Assembly (NCBI RefSeq): GCF_000247815.1
Contig: NC_021678.1
Location: 30,357,749-30,421,748, forward strand
DNA from: Ficedula albicollis
Taxonomy: Eukaryota > Chordata > Aves > Passeriformes > Muscicapidae
Reading direction: 5' to 3'
Length of the DNA: 64,000 bases
Shown piece by piece: positions 28,550 through 39,455 of the stretch. Each line of letters opens with the position of its first letter. Position 1 is the stretch's first letter. The notes beneath the pieces are model-generated. The model did not search any database. It saw only the letters and a list, made by a program, of their open reading frames with translations, and had not been told where the DNA came from. The translations under genes were made by a program, and so were the position numbers.

Positions 28550-31238
28550 CTGTGGGTAGGACAGCCAAGGAGAGAGGTTTGTTTTGGGACAAGCTGTGGC
28601 TTCCATGAGATCACGGCGGAAAGGAGAGGAGAAGAAAAGAGGAATCTCACTGCCCAGCCAGGGAGGTGACAGATGTGTTCTGTGCAGGAGGCACAGCCCA
28701 GCAAACTGGGCACCAAGAAGGATGGACATCACAGAACCGCTTTAAAATCAGTGAGCGAGGATAGAAAGAAGAAACGTGGCATGAGGCAGGGCTACGGCAT
28801 ACAGGAAAAACATGTAACTCTTCAGAAAGAGTCATTTTGAGTATTGTGAGAGGTCAACTCCGAAGATCCATTCAAATTCAGCTTACAGAATTGTCATAGA
28901 AAATAACCATATTTTTACTAGAAAATATAAACATATATCCGGAAAAAAACTCCTGTTGTTCTAATCCAGCAAACTCGTTTAAAGGCCAGATCAAAGCTGT
29001 ATATACTGCTGGAGAATGTACTGCATCAGCTGTACACTGTTTTTCCAGGTGCTTCCCTTTGTCAGGGGTAGTCTTTTCTTTCAGTCTTGAAATTAAAATG
29101 ATTTCTGAAAGGCAACTACAACTGAGGAAAAAATTACTTAAATGATTAAGCTTGTTTTTCACACTGTTTTTTATGTTTAGCTAAATACCTAGCTAAATGT
29201 TCTTAGATTATATTATATTTTATTAGAATAAAACTCGTGTTCACATTGTTGGTTGTTTTCTCCCCAACCTCCAGAACTGCTTAAAAATGCAAACAAGAGG
29301 AGAAGAAAATGTGAAATTTTATTACCAAGAAGATAAACGCTCTCTTCCCCATCCCCCTTCACAAAGCGTGTGGGGTGGGAGGATTGAAAAGCTCTTCATG
29401 ATGTAGTGCTGTGGTTTGAAACTAGAGATTCAGAGTATGAATTTTTTATGGGTCTTGTGACTGAAAGTTGAAATGCCTGGGTGTTTAACAGAGCCCTTCT
29501 ATAGAAATACCAGAGAGGTCATTAGTCCAACATTTGAGCTGCTCTGTTACGGGCCTTTACCGTGCCTAATACTGGCATACGTGGTAATAATGGGAAGGTT
29601 TGGGATTTGCAACTAAATGGCTTTTCAGATAAGGGACTAATCTATTCAAAAAGGCAGTAGCAGCCTTGCTTTTGGGTCAGGAGGAACAGCAGGAGGATAA
29701 AAAAAAAAAAAGTCACTTTGCAGATGTCTCAATTGAGTATTTTCTTCTGTTAGACAAGCAGCATAGGGAATTTGGCACATTCTGTGCACCTGATGGCAGC
29801 TTAAGACCCTCTGAAATGTTCACCTCAGTAATCACTTTTCTTCTTCCCCAGGAACTTTTTCAGCAGGAGCTGTGTTATCTTAAAAGACACGTTATGGAGC
29901 AAGAATCAGGCATGTTTTAGCATTTTCAATGGGAATGAGAGAATGGAAGGAAATAGCAAATGTGTTAACGTGAATACAAAATGTGCAAAAATGTTATATA
30001 ACATAGGATTGAAATAAAATAAAAAATATTTAAATTTGTCAGGTAGAGGAGAAAAAGAAGATTCATGTTAATGCCATCTAAAAAGGGCCTTTAAGAACAT
30101 ATTTTACTCTGGCTTCCATTTGGAAGGTCTTATTTGCATTTTCTGGAAGTCTGGATGAATAGAAAGTTTTATGTAGTCTCACCAGTTTCATCCTGGTTAC
30201 ACAGAGCTTTGTTAAACTCTAGAATGTACTCAATTGTTTACTCTTTGAATAGCTGGAAATTATTAAATGGGACTCAAGACATGTAAAATAAAAAGGTCCA
30301 TATTTATACTGATCTTTTTAAAAAGTACTAGGAAATAGTTTATTAAAAGGGATATTTTACCTGTATTTAAACAGGGAAAATACTCTTTTCATTTGTAAGT
30401 CAATTTAGTACACGATGGCAGCAAATCACTAAGTGTAGAGCGTCAGAATTAGTTTCAACATTTTGTGGGAGATTTCAACAATGATAGTGCACAAAGACTG
30501 CAAAATATGTAGAGTTCCATAATTGATAATAGTGAGTAGCATAAATTCACAGAAGGGATGTGTTTGAGGCAATTGTCCTGTTCTAAGCCAAGAGTGGTGG
30601 TGCTTTGGGAACATTTGTCTCAATTCATCTCACCCATGTCTGATCCAAGGGTCACTGGGCTTTAGGAGCATTTTCAGTAACCCCAGGCAGCAGGACCAGG
30701 CAAAGTTGCACACTTTAAAGTTCGTGTTGTGGCACCAAGGAAAGAAACATCCACATCATAACCTTGGAAAGGCAATTACAGATGGGGTGGGTTTTGGTTT
30801 TTTCAGACCTGCAAAGTAGTCTAAATAGATTGTTTTTCAAAGCAGGATGTTTTGTAATGAGTGGTTTTAGCAATTTTCTTCATCACTGGACTGGAATTGT
30901 TGCCTTCTTTTGTAATATCTGTTGGCAAAATGATTTCATTCTTTCCTGGGCCTCCTATTGTTTTTGTATTACATCTCTTAGAGACCAAAACTAGATTATC
31001 ATTCTCATGGTGCTGCATGAAACAGGATTTAGAAAGTGATTAGGTAAATTATTGAGGAAAAAACAATCCATTAAAGGCTATTAAACACAAAGATTGCTGG
31101 AAGTTACACTGTGACAGACAGTTGGTGAGTGTCTTTTCCTTTTGACTGTCCTCAGGCATCTAAAAATGCAGACAGGATATGCTGCACAGAAAGCAGCTGG
31201 TCTGCTCCAATGCTGAAGATATGTTAAAAAAAGCAAAA

Positions 31239-31270
31239 TATATATATATATATATGTATGTATATATATA
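31239..31270. repeat. (TA)n microsatellite with GTATG interruptions
   Basis: An alternating TA tract, interrupted once by TATGTATGTAT, then TA again. Likely length-polymorphic. Confidence 0.9.
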
Positions 31271-33120
31271 GGAAACATAGTGATCACTACTGCTTCCAGT
31301 TCTAGTTCTGAACTCTGCCTGCACAGTGTTACATGAATATCACACAATTCTGCATTTTATTGGTATAAACCTCTTTAAAAACTGGAACTTCAGATCGGAC
31401 GAGATTTTCTTACTCTTTGTTTGTTTGTTTTTTTGTTTGTTTTAATTCTGCCTTTGAAGGGGCAGGTTGCACTGTGAGTCTGCTCCCAGAGCTGGCAGAA
31501 GGAGCTCACCCTGTTTCTAGCTGGTCCCTGGGGAGATTTGTTCAATTCACCTGAAGGAATTTGTCTCGTGCTCCCTCTGAGCCCATTCCTTGTCCAGAGG
31601 AGGATCCATTGCTTGGGGCTCCGTATTAATTTCCAAATCTCTCAAGTATATTTCACTATTATGACCTAATTTTCCCCATTTAGAATTTTGTTGGAAAAAA
31701 ATACAGTTTGGGTGACTCAATCATAATTAGGCTGTGATAGTGCTACAGAGAACCACCAGCATTTTGTCAGTCTGAATAAATCATTGGCTCTATTTCGTTA
31801 ATGCATTCACTCATCCTTCTAAAAAATATGACACTTGCATCCCCCAAATTCTAGTTATTTTTAAGGGTGGCAACTGAGAATTTTAGGTTTATTCCTATCC
31901 AAGAAATGTCTCACTGGAAGACTTATTTTTTCAAGATGGCTGTGCATATTACATCCTGCTTTTTTTGGATCCTACCTGAGATACCCAGCCCTTGGTTTTC
32001 AGAGATAATGAGAAACTATAGAATTTACTTTGTAATTGTGAATATTGTGTGCAGCAGGAGAAAAAAAACCAAAACAACTGCATTGTCTGAGTAAAGATGT
32101 GGATGCCCCAAATTAACACTTCTGAAAAAGGAGAGGTTTTTAACTCTGTGTCTAAATCTGCAGATCTAGTATAATCTGTCTCACAGCAGGGATACTGACA
32201 TTTATGAACAGCTTTGCAATCTTACCTGCAACAAGTACAGCACTTGTGTTGTTTGCTAAGAGCCCAAACACTTTGGATCAGAACTTGTCAAAACAAAAGA
32301 CAGTGAGGGTTTGCATCCAAGATTTAGTTTGGCCCAAATACAAACCCAGTATTTTCTCTGAAGCTCATCTTTATCTTTTAAAGTATGTTCTGCTAGTTTA
32401 ATCAAGAGCTTAACATTTTGAATGTAAAGATGCTTTGGATACTTACTTCAAGAGCCTCATCATGCTCAAGCTTAAAGTATCGTGGTTCTTAATTAGGGAA
32501 TCTGTTACTATCTTACACAGACTCTGGTTTTATAATATCATGAAACAAGATATTCCGCTTAGGAACTGTAGCTCTCTGATAACTTTTCCAAGATTAAAAA
32601 AAATATATAATAGCTATTTTAATTGTAAATATAACAAATTCAGGTTTTTAAATATTACCAGTATGCAAGGCAAACTGAAGATTTCCTTTATTCCCCGTCT
32701 CCTGTTACATCTTAAGTCCAGAAACTGTTACTTAATTCACAGATGCGAGTGAGACTTGTCACACGTATTTCGCTTTCTCCTGCATTTGCTTTGCTGACTT
32801 GTGGTATTCATGTAAATGCCAGCTTGCTTAAGCTTTAGAAAGTGATATGTTTGGGACAGTGATTATCACATTTGTCATTTAGTGTTCACTCCAGTACCTT
32901 TTCCTTACACTCTCTGAAGCACATTTACTATCTCTACTCAAAATTGCAGGCACCCTCCCCAAAGCCCTCTTGCAAGCTCCCAAATTATCTTTTTCAGAGT
33001 GGAGATTGTTTTAGCTACTTCCCCTAATCCATTTCAAGTATAGTTACACTATTGTCAATATGTTTTTTATGTTAACCTCACATTATTTTTTTTTTTTTAA
33101 TGCTTGGCTCATTTCCTGGG

Positions 33121-33294
33121 TTAGTCCAAAGCAGCCTCTGGCTGATGGAGAGGCTTCAGGAAACTGCATTAAAAAGCAATTTTGGTTTGCACGGGGATTC
33201 ACTGGCTTTAGTCCAAAGCAGCCTCTGGCTGATGGAGGGGCTTCAGGAAACTGCATTAAAAAGCAATTTTGGTTTGCACGGGGATTCACTGGCT
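33121..33294. repeat. Tandem duplication, 2 x 87 bp
   Basis: TTAGTCCAAAGCAGCCTCTG starts at 33121 and again at 33208. The two 87-bp copies appear to differ at a single base (GGAGAGGC versus GGAGGGGC). The near identity means either a recent duplication or an assembly duplication. Confidence 0.93.
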
Positions 33295-33499
33295 GAAGGG
33301 TTAATACACACTTCAGGGATGAATGTGGGGTTTAAGATGAGGGTCCCTGTGAGGGTTTGTGCCTCACTTGCCCTTTATTAAAAATGTGATTCCCTGCATT
33401 AGTCCACAGGTCGAGTCCGGCAGCTGCTGGTTGTGCAGCATCTGCTGTGTCTTGTTAGCCTCCAGATAAGCTCTGCCAAATCAGGCCATGGCAAGAAGC

Positions 33500-33548
33500 C
33501 TCTTGCCTCCCTCCTCCCTTCCCTCCCTCCTTCCCTCCCTGCTGCTGG
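33500..33548. repeat. Polypyrimidine (CCCTC/CCTTC) tract
   Basis: Tandem CCTCC, CTTCC and CTCCC blocks on the plus strand, with almost no purine. It lies about 100 bases left of the minisatellite and just before a 14-bp palindrome (GAGGTGATCACCTC) at about 33547-33560. Confidence 0.8.
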
Positions 33549-33636
33549 AGGTGATCACCTCTGCAGAAAGGTCAGAGCTGCACACGTGGCCGGGCTGCAG
33601 CTGCTGCGGCGCAGAGAGAGACTCTTCATCAGCTCT

Positions 33637-34512
33637 GACCCTTTATCAGCCTCTGTATCTGACCCTTTATCAGCCTCTGTGTCGGACCCTTTATCAGTCT
33701 CTATATCTGACCCTTTATCAGTCTCTACATCTGACCCTTTATCAGACTCCATATCTGACCCTTTATCAGTCTCTACATCTGACCCTTTATCAGACTCCAT
33801 ATCTGACCCTTTATCAGTCTCTACATCTGACCCTTTATCAGACTCCATATCTGACCCTTTATCAGTCTCTACATCTGACCCTTTATCAGACTCCATATCT
33901 GACCCTTTATCAGTCTCTACATCTGACCCTTTATCAGACTCCATATCTGACCCTTTATCAGTCTCTACATCTGACCCTTTATCAGACTCCATATCTGACC
34001 CTTTATCAGTCTCTACATCTGACCCTTTATCAGACTCCATATCTGACCCTTTATCAGTCTCTACATCTGACCCTTTATCAGACTCCATATCTGACCCTTT
34101 ATCAGCCTCTGTGTCCAACCCTTTAGCAGCCTCTATATCTGACTCTTTATCAGGCTCTATGTTCACCTCTGCATCAGCCTCTGCGTCTGATGTTTTATCC
34201 CTTTATCAGCCTTTATGTCTGACCCTTTATCAGCCTCTGCATCTGACCCTTCATCAGCCTTTGTGTTCGACCCTTTATCAGCCTGTGCCTGACCCTTTAT
34301 CAGCCTGTGTCTGACCCTTTATTACCCTCTATATCTGACCCTTAATCCCTTTAACAGCCTCTGTGTCCCACTCTTCATCAGCCTCTATGTCTGACCCTTT
34401 ATCAGCCTTTATGTGTGACCCTTTATCAGCCTCTGTGTCCAATCCTTTATCAGCCTCTGTATCTGACCCTTTATCAGCCTCTGTGTCCGACCCTTTATCA
34501 GCCTCTCTGTCC
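33637..34512. repeat. 24-bp minisatellite with 48-bp higher-order repeat
   Basis: Starting at 33637, GACCCTTTATCA recurs every 24 bases for 20 consecutive units. From 33709 to 34092 two unit types alternate strictly (one with GTCTCTACATCT, one with GACTCCATATCT), which gives eight identical 48-bp higher-order units. From 34093 to 34512 about a dozen more units are diverged and of variable length. Because 24 is a multiple of three and the unit lacks stops, long open frames appear on both strands (plus 33433-34314; minus 33555-34166 with an octapeptide ESDKGSDM/ETDKGSDV repeat). I take these as by-products of the array. The minus strand of each standard unit reads TGATAAAGGGTCAGA, so it contains a GATA-type site (TGATAA) and a GGGTCA nuclear-receptor-type half-site. 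Confidence 0.95.
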
Positions 34513-37252
34513 TGCAGCAGGAGGGGGAAAGGGCTGCACTGGGGCAGTGGGAAAGAGCCACCTGGCACTGCCACAATCCCAGCCCGAGTTCATGTCCTGG
34601 TCTCGGCAGAGCGATTACTGCTGCAAATACTCAGTAATCCAATTTCAGCAGCTCCAGCCCCGGGCTCGGGGACATGCAGTGGCAAGTCCTGCATTCCTGT
34701 AGCTGCTCTCACGCCCATGCATCCTGATGCTGGCTCAGCTGGAAAGAGAAGTGGAGTAAGGGAACAGAATATTTGAGGGAACCTGCTCCAGTCCTCCAGG
34801 CTGGAGGGAACATCGCAGAAATTTTAGCTCATATTGGACTTTTCTTTGAGAAGGAAGATTCTGGGATTTTTCTGTTATTCACCTTAGCGTCTCTGTTTGC
34901 TGCTAAGTTTCATAAGAGGTCTCAAGCCATTAAACAGAAAAAGAAAATGAAATTACTGATCAGTTTATGTATTTTATGGGGAAGGTGTGTTTGTTGTAAG
35001 TGCAGTGGGCAGACAGGACTGTATCCTGCCCCCTGGTATTCCTTGGGCTTCTCAGGCACCTTCACAGGGCTGCACATAAAGCTGTCCACCTCAGCATCTG
35101 TGAACGTGTTTGTGCAGCTGAACTGATGCCTAAAGAGATCCTTTCATCTTCCCTTCTGTTTGGTCAGCCCTTCCTCCCCTCAACCCTGCAGTTTAAGCTA
35201 AAATGAATTTAACTTGTTCCAAGCACTCAACGGTAGACCAGGCATTTTGATGTAAATAAATGTGAGGGATAAAGTACCTTTTGTCAGCAGGAAGCTCAGG
35301 GAAGGTAAATGGAAACATTTATTGACATATTCTCATTTCTGTTTCTTCCTACTAACACGTTTTCACAACAGTTTTCCCCTGCCTGTGTTGATGCTTCTGT
35401 ATTCAGAGAAAGAAAATATACATGTGGTCTCCCAAAGCTAATCTATACACATAGTTTTTTTCCCTTTACAACATATTTCTGCACAAACTCAAGTAGATTT
35501 TCTTCAGATATCCCCAAGACTATGTTTAATGACAGATGACAATCACTGCAATCATATCTGAACTATAATTCTAATATATGTACATATGTTTGTATTTTAA
35601 TACATATACTTATCAATTTGGGCTATGTATTTGTAATAACATGAGTTACTTTTTTTAACTACATAAGACAAATAGCTATATTATTGGAATCTCTGTAAAT
35701 ACCATTAGTAACACATTTCAGCTGAGAAAGCATAACATTACAATTCCTGCCATTCTTCCTTTAAACTTTATTTAATAGTCTGGTTTCACACTACTCTGCC
35801 TGCGCTGCTACTGTTCAGAGCAAGACAAACATTGGCCAAATTTAAATTCACCCAGAAACCCAACCTCATGCTTCACACTCAAGAAGTGATACATTTGAGA
35901 GGACAGAAGCAATTCCTAATGTCACAAACATTTTGCAAATTGCTTAACAGTATTATCTCTGCAGTCACAGTTACTCCTTTGACACAGAGTCCTGGCCATA
36001 AGTTTTGAACACTTTCTTTAACACTTTTTTATGCAATAAGACATTGCAGAGGAATGGGCTAAGTGAACCACCTACACAAAGGAAGTAACAAAAATAAGTA
36101 AGAAAAATAGTAAGGAAAATCAGCAGATTGAGGAAGTTGTTCTAAAATTTGGACTATCAGTAAAAGTAGATGTAGATATCTGGCAGAAATGCAGTTTAAA
36201 TCAAAGTTCTTCATGTTCACTTCCAAACTTCTGACAAGGCAAAAATTCCAAATCCTTCTTAACTGAAGAACAATTTCCCCTTTTTTTGATAAACTATACT
36301 CCTGTATAATCATTAGGCCAGAATGCAAAGCTCATGGATGTTTGTACAATTTTGGATCTGTTCAACTTCCACTCTCTTTTCCTGGGCACTCAGTGATGCT
36401 GAGGATGCTGAATTGAGTGAGAAGGTGAAATTCCAATCTGCAGGCTAAAACAAGTGAGGAACCTGCTTGTTGTATTCAGCATCACAGCAGATTAGCATTT
36501 CTTCCCACCACCAGCCTACAACTTTTCAGTTATTCTCCTAATTTAAGAAGCATGTCTCTAAAACCACAGCTGCCTGAAATGCAGCCTGTACACATCCATT
36601 TGAATTTACTTATTGAGCTCTACATCTAACAAATGGAAAAACTGAAGCAAATATTTTCAGTATGAAATTTAAAACTTCTCTGAAATAAGCCTTAAAGAAG
36701 CTTGGGTTCCTGAATAATTTCTGCTAAAATTTGTCATCCGTGCAAAGTTATTTAATCTAAATCAATATTAAAATTTTTAAAAGCCAGGAAGATGAAAACT
36801 GTCATCTAAAAAGTGAAACTGAAGTTCTGCAAGGGCTATATTTCCAAATAATATTATTTTTATTGGCAAGGGTAAAGCTTAGAATATGGTAATAAAAACT
36901 TAGGGGTTTTTTTTGCCAAGATTTTAACTTAACTGCTTTTGATCAGCAACGTTTTCTCAAAAGCTCTTGAAAAGAGCAGCCCATGTAACTACAAGAGCAC
37001 CAGCAATACATTTTCTGCCATTGGTACTGTGACCCAATCATCTCAGCCTAAAGACAAATAAAATCTTCAATGCAGTCAATGCAGGTTTTATTTGAATGCC
37101 CTGTGTTGAAACTCCTCAGATTTTACTGAGGAAGCTCCAAATGCGTGAACCACCAGCCATATGAATGATAACCCTTCATTTATAGTAGGATTGCTGCATT
37201 TATCAGCCCAATTACAATGATCCTAAGCACTGATCCTAAGCCCTTCTGCTTT

Positions 37253-37396
37253 AAAAAAAGGCAGACTGTATTAAACAAAGAATATCTGTAAAGGCCAGAA
37301 ACTGTTAATGGAGTGCTGAAACTCAAAAAAAAGGCAGAATGTATTAAACAAAGAATATCTGCAAAGGCCAGAAACTGTTAATGGAGTGCTGAAACT
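37253..37396. repeat. Tandem duplication, 2 x about 73 bp
   Basis: An A run followed by GGCAGACTGTATTAAAC and ending GGAGTGCTGAAACT occurs from 37253 and again from about 37326. Differences include GCAGACTG versus GCAGAATG and CTGTAAAGG versus CTGCAAAGG. Confidence 0.9.
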
Positions 37397-37517
37397 GTAC
37401 ACCTACAAATTTTTAAGGGTTGGGAAACTGAGTAAAGCTCCTCTCAAGTGCTGTTACTGTACATCTACAAATTTTTAAGGGTTGGGAAACTGAGTAAAGC
37501 TCCTCTCAAGTGCTGTT
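37394..37517. repeat. Tandem duplication, 2 x 62 bp, abutting the previous one
   Basis: ACTGTACACCTACAAATTTT at 37394 recurs as ACTGTACATCTACAAATTTT at 37456. Each copy ends in CAAGTGCTGTT. It begins exactly where the 73-bp duplication ends, so two independent two-copy duplications lie side by side. Confidence 0.9.
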
Positions 37518-39115
37518 TAGTTCCACAGCCTGTGTACTCCCACCACCTGTACAGGTGGGAGTATTCTCAGTTTCTGGTAGTCTGAGAGAGAGATGTTACC
37601 TATGAGGAATATAATCAATGCACATCACGTGCAGTGGCTACAACAAAGGTCTCCGTAGCAACATTAAGAACAGATATTTTTAAATGCTCTTAGTCTTATG
37701 TTCGTGGGTTTTTTAAAATACAACTATTAACTGCTTCCACTGCAGATGCTGCTGTGAGCTAATCATCCAACCAAACTCCTTTGCTGAGGCTTGAAAGGAT
37801 GATCCCTGCCTTGCTTTTCTGCAGATCACCACAGGCTTGCTTTACCCTGCAATCAGTTAATATCCACTAAATATTGCATCATTATTTATCAACAGGCAGC
37901 TGGTCTGAAAAATCAACCTGTCAGAGCTTGCTCTCATCTGAGAGGAGTCAGAAGAGCTGTGGGAATAGAAAGAATTTAAAAAGGAAAAATTGAGCAGGAT
38001 ATGGCAAACAATCCACCAAAATGGAAGAAAACAAGGGACTGGGGAGGCTCATCATGCCTGGGAGTGGGGCTGAGGGAAGCAGAGTTAGAAGGGGAGGTGG
38101 TGAGGAGGAGGAGGAGGAAGAAGCTGGAAAGCTCCTCAAAGCTGTGTGAACTGCAGCAGGTGCTGCAGCAGGGGAGCCGCTGTGGTAGCAGAGCTTGATA
38201 AAGAGAGCAAAACCAGCAGAAAACAGTTGGGTTTGTCTCAGGGACCTGAAATGGCTGTTTCTGGAGGAGGAGCAGGAAGAATGATAATATTTTTCTGTGA
38301 AATGAAGCAGCTTGTGAGGTTTTCTTGCATTTCTTTGCTCCTTCGGACCAGTGTTCCCAGAGCTTCATCCCCTGCTGCTTCCAGCATAAAGACTGAGCTA
38401 GGGCAGGTCTGTGCTTCCAGACCTCCTTGGAGCCAGCATTTTTCTTTATTATCTCAGAGTAATCCTATTGCTTTCCCCTGATTCCTCAACCCTGCAGTAG
38501 TCAGACACTTTGAGAGGAGAATGTCGATTTCAGGCAGGTAAAACAGGTAGAAAAAGGCTGAGCCCAGCCCTGTGCTAAGAGTGGTACTGGGGCTTCATTT
38601 CTGGAAAGAACAGAAAGCTCTTCCTTTTCACTGTTAGCTTCTTTAGAGATAAACAGCAAGGACCAATAATAGCAATAATTTATAAACTGCTGTACACAGG
38701 AGTGATACAGGAGTGATAAAGGCATGTACTGCAAGCCTTGGACTTCATTAATTATATATAAGCACACATACTGGGTAAAAAAACAGCCCCCCTAAGTTTG
38801 TTAATAGACTTCTGAGATGCTAATCTTTGCTTCATCAGCTTAAATGCTTAAAACATAGTCTGGCAATACTGCTTGTACCATGCAGAAATGATCTGCCTTG
38901 GAGGGAGCACAAATCAGGGAGCATGAGAATGTAGTCATCCATTATCCACTTTGTTGTGTAGACAGGGCTCTGGTCCATCTCTGCAGCAGCTTGGGCACAA
39001 AGGATGTCGAAGGCAGGGGAAGGGAATCACAGGTAAATATGTAAAAGTTGCATGTTGAGAGGAATGGTAGGTAAAAAAGGAGTAGGGATTTATCAGCAGG
39101 CCTTGTCAATAACAA

Positions 39116-39455
39116 GGTATACAGAAGGGTGGGTAAAAGGAGTGGATAGGTAAAAGGATTGAATTCTGTCCCACTCTAAAGCTCTTCAGGGGACACCAAA
39201 TGTCTTTAACAGGGATTCACAGGTATGCATTTGTGCAACAGAACTTACTCTAAAGCTCTTCAGGGGACACCAGAGGTCTTTAACAGAGATTCACAGGTAT
39301 GCATTTGTGCAACAGAACTCAACAGGGTATGCAGAAGGGTGGGTAAAAGGAGTGGATAGGTAAAAGGATTGAATTCTGTCCCACTCTAAAGCTCTTCAGG
39401 GGACACCAAATGTCTTTAACAGGGATTCACAGGTATGCATTTGTGCAACAGAACT
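39116..39455. repeat. Compound duplication in order A-B-B-A-B
   Basis: Unit A contains CAGAAGGGTGGGTAAAAGG and ends GAATTCTGTCCC. Unit B starts ACTCTAAAGCTCTTCAGG and ends TTTGTGCAACAGAACT. A is at about 39116-39171 and 39326-39382; B starts at about 39172, 39247 and 39383. The middle B carries private changes (CCAGAGGTC, ACAGAGATTC), while the first and third B and both A copies look nearly identical. This pattern fits a B duplication followed by a second duplication of the A-B block, or a mis-joined pair of haplotypes. Confidence 0.9.

Larger units (their letters stand above)
28221..33120. other. Intergenic DNA upstream of PDZD8
   Basis: Apart from the candidate exon at 28404-28549, this is AT-rich non-coding sequence with no recognisable gene. 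It contains a TA-rich microsatellite at 31239-31270. The interval around 31610-31830 (TATTAATTTCC, CAATCATAATTAGG and similar TAAT cores) has the look of a conserved non-coding element, which cannot be tested here. Confidence 0.6.

Noticed and set aside
28593..28835. Further minus-strand frames upstream of the candidate small membrane exon as its earlier exons
   Set aside because: They overlap the purine-rich region in other frames, with no start codon context and no donor site that joins in phase.
33637..34512. CRISPR-like array
   Set aside because: Units are contiguous with no unique spacers and the genome is a vertebrate; it is a minisatellite.
33433..34574. Open frames of 81-293 codons on both strands with octapeptide repeats
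   Set aside because: The 24-bp unit is a multiple of three and lacks stops, so both strands stay open automatically. No start context, splice site or domain supports coding.
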